Positions 54,980 through 64,000 of a stretch of DNA of 64,000 nt are shown here, piece after piece. The notes beneath the pieces were generated by a model, which ran no database searches, was not told where the DNA came from, and worked only from the letters and a program-made list of their open reading frames with translations. Position 1 is the stretch's first letter. Every line of letters begins with the position of its first letter. The DNA is taken from contig NC_057382.1 of NCBI RefSeq assembly GCF_016906535.1, forward strand, positions 1,612,001-1,676,000, in the 5' to 3' direction. The translations under genes were made by a program, and so were the position numbers. The stretch comes from Rhizoctonia solani (Eukaryota; Basidiomycota; Agaricomycetes; Cantharellales; Ceratobasidiaceae).

Positions 54980-57332
54980 CTATTGGAGAGCTTCAATCAG
55001 TTCCTTATGTATGCTTGACCGGGGCTTGATCGTGCATTCGAAAGGCAGGATTCGGCTAACACCATGTCATTAGCCCTCTCATCTTCCTACACCCAGCTAA
55101 CCTACCTCAGGAGCGCATGCACCACCACCTTGCCCTCAGGCATCTCCTCTTGCCCAGTCGCAGGGTTCACCTTCGGTCCAAGATCGAACACTGCCAGCAC
55201 AGACGCAAATAGGATGAACAAAGAAGCCTCGGCGTAGTGGTTGCCCGGACAAGACCTGAGCAAGGGGCCGAGGTCAATGCATACCTTACAGGGCACGAAA
55301 CAGGCATTGCTTACCGACGACCAAAGCCAAATGCAGGTGAGGTTGGGACATCGGGGTCCATAAACCTGTCTGGGATGAACTGATCTGGGGACTTGTAGAC
55401 CGACTCGTCGCGGCTCATCGCCCTGAATTGATTGCAAGCTCAGTTTGGCTTGGCTTAACCTGTATGCTCACTCGGGTGAACTGACCATGAGTTTGCGATT
55501 CTGTTGCACAAGTCGTCAGGATCGTATGCAAGATAACTATATCAAGTCGAGCATCGAGCCACTCACACAACAGAGCCTTTAGGGATCAAGTACCCACGAT
55601 ACTCGTCGTCTTCTGAGGTAGCTCGGGGTACCCCTGCACGTGCTTCAGTCTCAAGCACTCGCAGACAAGTGTGCACTTACCCAGCGGAAGTGGAGGCTGC
55701 CAGCGCAGGACCTCCTGCACAATCGACCGGATGTACGGCATAGAGTCTCTGTCTGCCATGGTGGGAAGTCGCTCAGATTTGGTGACGTCGTCGATCTCTT
55801 TCTGGGCACGAGCCTGGACGTCCGGGTGCTGAACCATGGCGAGCACAAAGCTCATGAGAGATGCGTGAGACTGTCGAAAGCATCAGTTAGTGTGGCACTA
55901 CAACATTGCGGGAGATCCGCTTACGGTATCGGCGGCGGCTAGTTAGAACTAGGTCAGGAAAGTGCGAGGCCGATGTAAACTATTGGGGCTCACCGCCAAA
56001 GAGAGCAACGCCAACCATCTTAAGGTTCTCCTCTTCCTCTGGAATGTTTGCCTTTGAATTACCCTCCACCGAAGCCAAGTGAGTCTGCACAATCGAAGGC
56101 GCCGCAAAACCAGAGGCCTGTTGCAGCCATAGCCCATCAGCGGACACTCAAACCACATCGCATATATTTGCTCACAATCTGCGCTTTTGCCCATTCATAT
56201 GGATTGTTTATGACACGCTCTTTGAGCTGTCTCCACTGGATGATGTTGCGCTTCCACTGAGCCCCTGGGAACCACTCAGGGACATACTTGAGCCAAGGGA
56301 TGAAGTTGACGAGGAAGTCTGTGGAACAGTGAGGCTATATATGAGCAAACAGGTTATACAACTTACTTGTAGGGATGGCTGTTATGGTGAACTTCTCGAC
56401 CAGTGTGGCACTATCTCGGACCAGAGCGTCGTTTGAGTCTTTGACCGTATAGCCATAAACAGACGAAAGTATCTCAGCCGCAACAGTTCTGAGGTCCAAA
56501 TGGAGATTGACCGCCAGCTATAAACGTACAGGAGTGCCCCTTAATTTTGACTCACCTACGAAATTCCTTTTCGAAGTTCTCCGTGTTTACAAGGAGCCGC
56601 TTTAGTAGACCATGTGTCTCTCTCTCGAAAAGTGCGAAATTATTGGTGTTAGCAGAGGGTTTTAGCAACTCGTGCATAATACGTCTCTGCTTCTTCCAAC
56701 GAGGTCCATAGGGCAACATGATAATGCCACCTTCCCAGTCGAGTCTATAAATAATTTATTTAGCAGGGGATCTACTTTCAATTGAATCAAGTAGGACTGG
56801 TGAGATCGCTTTTCGGGAACATCCCTGAAATATGTAATTACCTATATTTTCCCCCTGAGCAGTCCAGTTGCAAGGCCTCAGGCCAGGAAAGACAAATGAA
56901 AATATCGGGAAATCCGAGTGAGAAAAAAGTGAGTCTTACAGTTCTGGGTCCACAACTACGCGCAAATAAGGTCGACCCGAGTAAGTTTCCGATCGTTTGT
57001 CCATCAGTTCTTCAGCCACCTCCACCGAATTAATTACAATAATAGTTTTCCCAAGCACGGTCAACGAGATGATATTACCTGTAAATTAGTCAAAAACGTC
57101 CCATTCGATAACTTAGACGATATGTAAACCTACTGTCCAGTTGCTCACACCATTTATCGTAAGCAATATGCTCGTTCTCAGTTGGTAAAACAAGAGCGTG
57201 TCCCAGTATAGGATAGGATCCCCCCGGAGAAGGGGGCAAAGGTAGTCTTTTAGAAGACTTTTCTCGATAAAACAGATATAGACTCGAGCCAAGTGCCGTG
57301 AATGTGAGCCCGATCTGAGAATAGGTCAACAT
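54980..57332 (-). CDS. Cytochrome P450 monooxygenase (copy 3)
   Basis: Full-length paralogue of copy 1, intact by eye. Start MLTYSQIGLTFTALGSSLYL (ATG 57332; a further upstream ATG at 57395 is rejected because the paralogues all begin MLxYxxIG). Landmarks: LPLPPSPGGSYPILGHAL, INSVEVAEELMDKRSETY, YGPRWKKQRRIMHELLKPSA, DFLVNFIPWLKYVPEWFPGA, AAADTSHASLMSFVL (I-helix), VQEVLRWQPPLPLG with ExxR, FIPDRF, FGFGRRSCPG with the haem Cys, and the tail CTIKPRSSIHKELIEALQ, TAG 54980-54982. The AAADT motif is on a 14-nt exon (55925-55938), and a second very small exon (~15 nt, ATCGCAAACTCATG region near 55490-55505) precedes AMSRDESV. It faces copy 2 in inverted orientation about 8 kb away and shares a nearly identical stretch with it. 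Confidence 0.92.
55925..55938 (-). other. 14-nt P450 microexon (AAADT motif), copy 3
   Basis: CCGCCGCCGATACC on the minus strand, acceptor AACTAG, donor GTAAGC. It joins LFGG (phase 1) to SHASLMSF and encodes most of AAADT. Confidence 0.78.
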
Positions 57333-58008
57333 TATATACCGCAGGGTAGGGGGGTAGGAGGGTGGAATAAGCACAACCAGAGCCATGTTATCCAAGTTAT
57401 TGAACCGAAGAAGGTCAGCCGAGTCCGCGGTTCTATCACAGATAGTAGTGCAGGTATGATCAAATTTAGCACTACTTCACGTTCTAGAAAGTGACAAATA
57501 TCGGGTGGCAACAGGCGTCTGCACAAATTAGTGTGGGCTTAAGCAAAAGCCCAGTGCCCTACAAATCCCAGACCAAGTTAAACCCATCTTATATAACATG
57601 ACCAATGGGATCAAATTTGGTTGTAGAAGTATTCCTTAGGTAGAAGCAGTACATGCGAGCAAGATCCATTATATCTATAGCTACTATTCATGTTGTTTTT
57701 ATAAATACAAAGATTTTACGCTAACTATATTATAAAGCGGTATATTGTCAAATGATTTGGTGCAAATGCATGCTATATATAGAAAACTTGAATGCCTCTG
57801 GTATTTGACCGGCGTGGGTCATTCTTTTGTGAATATATGCACCCATTGAGGTTTTTACTTTGGTCACGTGAAGTCATTTTCATGCTTCAATTCCAACGAA
57901 CTACTTGGGGTTACAAAAAGTAATCGGATTACCTTTTGTAACCCCAAGTACATGCAACTCACGTGAGGCTAATGTATTTTATCATCAGCGCCTAACTCTG
58001 CCAACCAA
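57333..58008. other. Promoter region of P450 copy 3 with hairpin
   Basis: 676 bp between divergent genes. Holds TATATAAG on the minus strand near 57587-57594 and the 23-bp hairpin at 57902-57950. No gene supported. Confidence 0.4.
57902..57950. repeat. Near-perfect 23-bp inverted repeat (hairpin)
   Basis: Left arm 57902-57924 (TACTTGGGGTTACAAAAAG then TAAT), spacer CGG, right arm 57928-57950. The arms are complementary at 22 of 23 positions (A opposite G-complement in AAAAAG/AAAAGG). As RNA or single-stranded DNA it would form a very stable hairpin. Could be a tiny palindromic mobile element, a terminator-like fold or a protein-binding palindrome. Confidence 0.9.
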
Positions 58009-58739
58009 ATGTATATGCACAGCTCTTACATTAGTGCCATACGAACTTCGCCTCTCAGATACGTTCGAAAGCATCGCCCCACTCACATATTGATAACTGC
58101 AAGTCGTTATGGCTCTTCGTTCGATAATCTCCACCTTTCAACATATAGTTCCCTATCGCAAAAAAGCATAACTTACCAACGATTAATAGCAGTGATGCCC
58201 ATGTTTTCTATCGTGGTCCCCTCTCTACTACATTCAAAAATTTGAAATTATTCTCTTTAACGTCTTTGTCCCTGGCATCCGCTCTCACTCCATTTATATT
58301 TATAATCGATGCCCCACTGTCTTTATCCGCGCGGATTGCTCTTGCCGTGACTGCTCTAGGCACCAGTATCTCTTCAACAGCTCTCATAGCTTGGTGCGGA
58401 AAGCCATACGTAGTATCGATGCGAAGGAAATCAGGATCAGATGCCATTGAGCTTACCACCACTAATGTCTTTCTGCGCGAACAATACACAACCATACTAG
58501 ATCCTAGGTTTCTCCAGCCTACCTCTCGCCCGTTCGCAACATGGGAGCTCCCAGAGTCTGTCACAACCGATCTTGACTGCAGCGGGAAGCGAGTGGCCGG
58601 CTCTGCTGAACTGATCGCACTGACGCGCGATAGGTTGGGAAATGTGGTTGGAAAATATACAGTCGAGTGGAGTGAGAAAGATGGTCAATTATCTGGCGCG
58701 GTTAGGAAGGAAGGAAGCCCTATACGGTACGTGAATTAG
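58009..58739 (+). CDS. TMEM70-like mitochondrial inner membrane protein
   Basis: The body reads FYRGPLSTTFKNLKLFSLTS, LSLASALTPFIFIIDAPL, SLSARIALAVTALGTSISST and ALIAWCGKPYVVSMRRKSG, the two-helix hairpin layout of TMEM70/TMEM223-type proteins, which assist assembly of respiratory complexes. The C-terminal domain (TTNVFLREQYTTILDPRFLQ, WELPESV) ends YVN, TAG 58737-58739. There is no ATG directly upstream in the main frame: the open part begins after a stop near 58145. An upstream open frame from 58009 (MYMHSSYISAIRTSPLRYVR) has the look of a mitochondrial targeting peptide and probably supplies the start through one intron ending ACATATAG at about 58145, but I could not confirm the phase. 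N-terminus therefore uncertain. Confidence 0.65.
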
Positions 58740-59030
58740 GAATAAATGAACCTCCCTAACTAATTTCCGGAAACCAGGCATTTCAATGTACACGAGGAGC
58801 TCCTAGGAGACCGTATATAGGTTTTCAGAGAGATGTACCAGCACTTCTTGGCCATGGCCTCGTTTAACCAACGAGGGGACTGGTTATTGGAAACAGATCA
58901 ATCGTAATTGATTGTAGCTTAGCCGCCTGCCAAGACTGCTTGTAGGCTTCATTTACTCATACGATTCAACAAAATTCACCAAAGTTCAATTATATTCAAC
59001 AAGAACAAAAAAGACTATGACTCGCACAAT
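58740..59030. other. Intergenic region
   Basis: 291 bp. Direct TTCAACAAAATTCACCAAAG / TTCAACAAGAAC-like repeats at about 58965-59010. No gene. Confidence 0.35.
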
Positions 59031-60122
59031 TCATGCAGAGTCTGTAGGGGCCTGCACTGGGGCCTCGGTACCAGGAGCCTCGGGGGCGGGTGTTATAGGC
59101 GACCCAGATAAAGTAGAGTCGTTTAAGCGGCCTTGGTTGGTAACAGTACTATGAGATCCAATACAGGCACTATAGTCAGGAGTACGAATATCGCTATTGG
59201 TCACGAAGCGTACCCAGATGTTTCGGTGAAAAGGACCATGTTATAGGGACTGAGTAAGCACCTTTTCACTGCTCGCAGCTGCAAATAAAAGGAGGTCAGG
59301 TCGCGGAACTAAGAACCTCCAGCTACGTATACACTAACGAACTAAGTCAACTACAACAGGCACAAGTGCTTGATGAGTGGGCTGGGTGTCACTTCACGTC
59401 TTCCCTGGTGCTTATGTACCTCGACCGCTGGCAACGGGCCCTTTGGCTGACTACTCACTATGGACTTAGGCTCGGCTTGAAGGCAGATGCCCTTGGATTC
59501 CGTACATTTAGCATGTGCCTCGAGCTGATACAGGTGTTCACTGCATGTTGCGCCGAGACAAGTTTGTTAATCTCAGGAATATCTTCAAAGTGACGCCGGT
59601 CTCTGTTTAACTCTCAACCTCCTATCTGCGCCACATCTTTGGCTGAGCTCCGCCATCAATGTACACCCAGCTACGCACCATGAGATGGATTTCGTTGGCA
59701 CGATCGGTCCTAGTTAAGCATAAAGCTACGTATGTCAGACCGCCAATGGTCAGTAAGCCGACAGCTCCCATAACCTTGATATTCCCATTCTAATACAATT
59801 GGGCAAGGCGGATCCTCTCTCCTATCTCCCAGAAGAGATCCCACAAACTTAGAGATGTGGGTGTTGTAATGCTGATACCCAAACAATTGGTTCGCGATGC
59901 TATAGGCCACGTAACGATAATAATATAGGCGCTTCTTTCCCTTGTCAACATCCGTTGTCCCACAGCATGGAGGCCAGTGGTCGATGTTCGATCATTCTCT
60001 TCTAACGCATTTATTCAAAGGCGCCAGACGTCAGATACATGGCTGTGCATGACTATGCACCCAGACCCTGCAACCTCAAATAAGTAGAGGACTATAACAT
60101 TCCGATTACCCCACTGAGGCAT
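59031..60122 (-). pseudogene. Unrecognised minus-strand gene or gene relic
   Basis: No family recognised. Minus-strand pieces look truly coding but I could not join all of them: MPQWGNRNVIVLYLFEVAGS with GCIVMHSHVSDVWRL (from 60122), NIDHWPPCCGTTDVDKGKKR with LYYYRYVAYSIANQLFGYQH, KFVGSLLGDRREDPPCPIVL and EWEYQGYG (about 60000-59760), RANEIHLMVRSWVYIDGGAQ with PKMWRR (about 59700-59630), DIPEINKLVSAQHAVNTCIS (about 59590-59520), then LVPRPDLLLFAAASSEKVLT and NIWVRFVTNSDIRTPDYSAC with a Pro/Ala-rich end (APEAPGTEAPVQAP), TGA 59031-59033. In-frame stops between pieces may be introns or damage. Upstream, GVDPETGLIYFLDFRYVPYA (about 60170-60110) may belong too. Could be an intact multi-exon gene of an unknown family. 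Confidence 0.4.
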
Positions 60123-61183
60123 ATGGCACATATCGAAAATCGAGAAAGTAAATGAGGCCAGTCTCGGGGTCTACACCACACCATTGGATCAGAATTGTCT
60201 ATTGTACAACAAACGCCGTCACCTAGGTCGGCGTGGCTACCTCATCATCGCACTTCACACCACACGGCAATGTACGGCTGCCCCTATCCGCGGGGCCTAA
60301 TATCTAACGTTGAGTTTCTGCAATTCAGTAATTCTGTTGGATTTGAGGAGGAGGATGTGTTTTCGGTATCTCTGGAGACAAAATCTTGGACGCAATTTAT
60401 CTAAATAGGTACATACAAACCCGTCACACTGTCGCGTTCATGAGGCATCACTATCTGGGGTCCTTGTGTGACCATACTACCTTTTCTCCTAATATATGGC
60501 CTGTATGTGCGCGCAGGATGCATATGTGCATTGTCGCTGAGCTGTTGGACTGTTCGCGATTGACCTTCTGCATAAAGCCATACAGTATATATATCTGAAT
60601 AATGAATATTAAAGGGTTCTATATTGATTATCTGCAGACTCACTACTATCTTGCTTTGGTTGGACTCCCCTAACTATATAATGCTCTGGCTGAGGTCGTT
60701 GTGGGGCAATGTTTATTTATTATAAGCGGCCCCAATTGTTCGAACGAGGAAACCACGACGATGAACTAACCCACCGTCCCGATGCTTTAAAATTAAACTC
60801 GAAAATGTTTGTCAGGTGGGGGCGCAGGATTTTGGAGCCGCCAGTTTGGTTCATTCTGTCGCAGCTGGACGGATTATGATTATCGAAGGAGGTGTTGAAT
60901 TGGTTAGCAGTATACGCATTATAGTTTCAGTGCGTTCCACTACAAATTTTTAGAGCATGTATAAGATCTTTGGTAACAAATTAATCGGCTGCCCACTGTC
61001 GCGGCGCCACGTGATACACATGAAGAAATAAGTAATGTTACCGGGATATTGCCGCGTGATCCGCCATCATACACTTGATTTACCGCTGGCGGAGCAACCA
61101 TTTCACTCCTAGTGACGACGAACATAGGGTAAAGCAGACTATAATTATATATCTGCAACTCACTGACTCGTGCTACAGCAGCC
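60123..61183. other. Intergenic region
   Basis: About 1.06 kb. Frames at 60195-60404 (+), 60386-60598 (+) and 60401-60643 (-) are short and unsupported. The last 150 bp is the presumed promoter of the spermidine-synthase-like gene. Confidence 0.4.
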
Positions 61184-63413
61184 ATGCCTCCCAAAGCATC
61201 CAAGCGAGCTACTCCAAGTAGCCAGAATACCCCTTCAAAGTCGAATGCTGGAAATTCGAACACTACTTCCCAGGCCACAAAGACTGCGAATGATTCAACG
61301 AAAGCCTCTTCTGGTCCCAAAAAGTCACTCCTGGAAATGGTGCAGATTGTCGCCAAGTGCATACTACTTGCACTTGGCCTCACGTTGGCTAGCATCTCAT
61401 TCCAAGAGGTTTTACATCCTCTTTATGGATCTATAGCAACCTCCTTTCATTACCGGAAATTAACGCTATTCTCAGTCATGGCCTCTCTGCTCCTCGGTAT
61501 GACTGGCCTGGGTGAAAGGGGCGCTTTGGTGGGCATTGCGACGTTCCTAGCCGGCTCGCCAATGGCAGCTCTTTGGATAGGCTCTTGGACCGCTAGATTT
61601 GGCAGTCCAGTATGGGGGCCCATTGTGACGCAGCTGTTTATAGCGGCTCCAGTCTGGTGTTTATCGGCATTCCTGCTCTCACGTTGGATGGTAAGTTACG
61701 CTTCCATCATTGCGCGAAGGCAACGTTTGATGGAGAACTTTCACAGACCTCTCTCTCGGCACAGTCTCCAACAGTCCGGCCGTTTCTCCACCAGTAGTTG
61801 CATTCCAATTGTGGACATTAGTTGGAGCCCTGGAGCCAGTAGTATTTACCCAAATTCACACTCGTATACGCCCCACCTCGATTTTGATTCACCTAAGTTC
61901 TGCAGCCGCGATCTCGTGCGCGACTTCTTATATCTCGTATCTCAACCACTACACGACTGTTACTCCTTCGGCAGGAACACCCCGACCCCCTCCTGCTACA
62001 TGGCGCTCATATCTTCCGCTCGTAATCCCACTGATATTGGTTCAAGCATCTAAAAGAACCTCCCCACATGTGATCCCAACAGAACCGTGGACATCCCCTG
62101 GCGGCAGCGTCCGAGTTCTGGCTCGTACAGATAGCACCACAGGTGTGGTCGTAGTTGCGGAAAACCTGATTGATAAATTTAGGTATTTACGATGCGACCA
62201 CTCTTTGCTTGGCGGAATGTGGATTGCCGGTAGTCGTAGTCCCTTAAATACCCATGGCTTAGGAGATAGTATCTATACCGCGTTCGTTCTACAAGAAGCG
62301 ATCAGGATAGTGGAACGCCCAGATAGTCGCAAAGAACAGGATCGTTCCTTGATCATGTGAGTAATAAGTATCTACCCCCTGTACAAATTCCTGAGCGAGA
62401 GATACAGCGGTCTTGGAGTGGGAGTTGCTGCAGGCGCCCTCCAATCGCACGGCTCCTCCGTCACGGTAGTAGAAATTGATCCTGCGGTCTATAATTATGC
62501 CCGCGAATATTTTGGACTTCCCGAACCGAATGGTGGGGTTTTCCTAGAGGATGCACGAGGCTGGGTCGATAGGCGCGCAAGAACGGTCACTGATGGCCAT
62601 TACACTGAACCCGGAAATGCAACGCAAGTCCTCCAAGGGGCGACCAGCACCCGAGAAGATTTGTTCGATTACATCATCCATGATTGTTTCTCCGGGGGAA
62701 GTGTGCCTACCTTCCTATTTTCCACTGGCTTTTTTGAGGGAGTCAAAAGACTCTTGAAGACAGATGGAGTTTTAGCAGTGGTGAGTTTGGCGCCCACTTT
62801 CACAACGCAAAATCGCGGAATTTATGACAATATATGCGTAGAACTTTGCTGGGAAACTGGGCTCGGATCCTGCCCATGCTATTTTGAACACACTCCTGAG
62901 CGTATTTGATAGTTGCCGTGTGTTCCACGACAAAGTTGTCTATGAGCCCGGCAAGGAGCCTGAATCAGGAGAACATGACGACTTCTTAAATATGGTCAGC
63001 GCTCAATTACATTCCTTTGTCTCCCAAAGCCAACTAATCCCGCGCGCATATCTCTCTACAGGTCTACTTCTGTAACAATGCCCCAGCACTTAAATTCAGA
63101 GACCCCGTAGAAAAAGATTTTCTGGGCTCCTTCTTGCGCCAGCACATTTTGACCACCATGGACCGACGTGAAGTTACCTTTGATCATATCCGTGGTAATG
63201 CAACCGCACCAGTTGGAAAGCCTTTGCCGAACGTTGAGGGTGAGGCGCGTTGGGTACTCAAGGACGGAGACCAACGTCTAGGAGAGTGGCAAAAGGCTAC
63301 CGGATTAGAACACTGGAAAGGTATGAGCAAACTGCTGGTGCCTATCATTACGCTCACATCTGTATTTAGTTATGCGCCATGTTATGGCGGACGAGATTTG
63401 GGAGTCTTATTGA
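61184..63413 (+). CDS. Membrane-anchored spermidine-synthase-like protein
   Basis: Combines an N-terminal membrane part with a C-terminal Rossmann methyltransferase/aminopropyltransferase domain. The start MPPKASKRATPSSQNTPSKS is basic and disordered. Hydrophobic helices follow: IVAKCILLALGLTLASISF, LFSVMASLLLGMTGLG, ALVGIATFLAGSPMAALWIG, IVTQLFIAAPVWCLSAFLL, and after an intron VAFQLWTLVGALEPVVF and LPLVIPLILVQA. The enzyme-like part has VVVAENLIDKFRYLRCDHSL, LGGMW, HGLGDSIYTAFVLQEAIRI, the cofactor loop GLGVGVAAGALQSHGSSVTV with VEIDP, FLEDARGW and DYIIHDCFSGGSVP. The acidic motif that polyamine synthases use at that last site is changed to HDCFSG, so aminopropyl transfer is doubtful. After the last intron (gtatgagc ... 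TTTAG) the end reads MRHVMADEIWESY, TGA 63411-63413. Family members in fungi are annotated only by homology. Confidence 0.82.
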
Positions 63414-63512
63414 TTTTGAAGAGTAGAAAGGATCATCAGATAGAACAAGAGTTTCATTCAAGGGACTAGCACTGCTGCGATGTACAAAAATCTATTGATA
63501 AATTTGGCCAAA

Positions 63513-64000
63513 CTATAATTTGGCGGGAGTTTCCCTCAGACGTGCACCAGACAAAGTTTCATCTTTGACGCGTGTTAGTACGGGACCTTCTCTGCTTCTC
63601 TGAGTTAGAGTGCCAAGAGAAAACTCACAGTTGGTATAATAAAGGGAGTCTTGAGGCACTGCAACAATATGGCTCTTTAGTGATGTCGTATCGACCATTG
63701 CCGGCACAACATCCTTAATAGTTGGTGCGCCGAGTAAACGCAGGTTCATCTCGAACTCGTCCTGAAAAACCAAATCGAATCGTAAGGTTATCAAAGTAAC
63801 GGGATTATATGCTTACATGAAGTATCTGGAGAGCTGCCTCCACCCCTTCTTGTCCATAAGAGGAGTACGCATAAATGAACGGTCGCCCAACACCAACCGC
63901 AGTGGCGCCCATCGCAATCGCCTTCAATACGTCAGTTGCCCTGCGAACACCGCCATCTACATAAATCTCAAACTTGGGGTTCGGGAACAGGCCACGTTCG
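63513..64000 (-). CDS. FMN-dependent 2-hydroxy-acid dehydrogenase (cytochrome b2-like), partial
   Basis: 3' part of a (S)-2-hydroxy-acid/L-lactate dehydrogenase; the 5' end lies beyond the right edge. Minus-strand reading from 64000: RGLFPNPKFEIYVDGGVRRA, TDVLKAIAMGATAVGVGRPF, IYAYSSYGQEGVEAALQIL, then an intron (about 63763-63820, ending TTTTTCAG) and DEFEMNLRLLGAPTIKDVVP. The DGGVRR and GVGRPF motifs bind the FMN phosphate in this family. A C-terminal tail (DSLYYTNCEFSLGTL..., ending TPAKL, TAG 63513-63515) is longer than the catalytic core requires. The active-site His and the possible N-terminal cytochrome b5 domain are outside the window. Confidence 0.9.

Noticed and set aside
54980..57332. 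P450 genes as part of a secondary-metabolite cluster
   Set aside because: No PKS, NRPS, terpene cyclase, prenyltransferase or pathway regulator is in the window; the copies are dispersed among housekeeping genes.
1..64000. Retrotransposon, CRISPR or rRNA content
   Set aside because: No reverse transcriptase, integrase, LTR pair, repeat-spacer array or rRNA sequence was recognised in any frame.

Overview
This 64 kb window is a fungal nuclear contig. Nearly every gene is split by many spliceosomal introns of about 45-65 bp with GT(A/G)NGT...YAG borders and CTAAC/CTGAC-like branch sites. The protein set (chitin synthase export chaperone, CFEM GPI-anchored protein, BTB proteins of the Agaricomycete type, a cluster of closely related P450s, an MCPH1-like BRCT protein) points to a basidiomycete, most likely an Agaricomycete such as Rhizoctonia/Ceratobasidiaceae. 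That organism call is inferred from gene content, not from a search.

Left third (1-24 kb). Two secreted-protein genes come first on +: a pepsin-type aspartic protease and a TupA-like periplasmic-binding-fold protein. A minus-strand block of housekeeping genes follows: CHS7, an RluA-type pseudouridine synthase of the RIB2/PUS9 group, an F-BAR/SH3 cytokinesis scaffold and zeta-COP. Then come a CFEM protein, a 7-TM membrane protein, a cytochrome P450 (-) and an asteroid/XPG-like protein.

Middle (24-44 kb). ERV14/cornichon (-) lies head-to-head with RPO41, the mitochondrial RNA polymerase. RPO41 carries an internal ~250 bp tandem duplication. Two divergent APC-family transporters are next (amino-acid permease -, GABA/choline-type permease +), then an uncharacterised protein, a BTB protein and a coiled-coil protein. 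About 3 kb of gene-poor sequence follows.

Right third (44-64 kb). Two P450 copies face each other in inverted orientation: a broken one on + at 44.5-46.8 kb and an intact one on - at 55.0-57.3 kb. Between them are a MITE-like inverted repeat, a long BRCT protein gene with two CACGTGAC boxes in its promoter, a nucleotidyltransferase-fold gene and a decayed fragment of a second copy of it. Beyond are a near-perfect 23 bp hairpin, a TMEM70-like mitochondrial protein, an unrecognised minus-strand coding remnant, a membrane-anchored spermidine-synthase-like protein, and the 3' part of an FMN-dependent 2-hydroxy-acid dehydrogenase running off the right edge.

No biosynthetic backbone gene, CRISPR array, rRNA or convincing tRNA was seen. 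The most unusual signals are structural: three local tandem duplications (about 250, 150 and 74 bp), a 14-nt microexon encoding the P450 oxygen-activation motif kept in all three P450 copies, a mosaic inverted P450 pair suggesting gene conversion, and several single-base frameshifts in otherwise well conserved genes, some at homopolymers, which may be assembly errors. Exon joins were done by eye; coordinates of multi-exon genes give the full span from start to stop codon.
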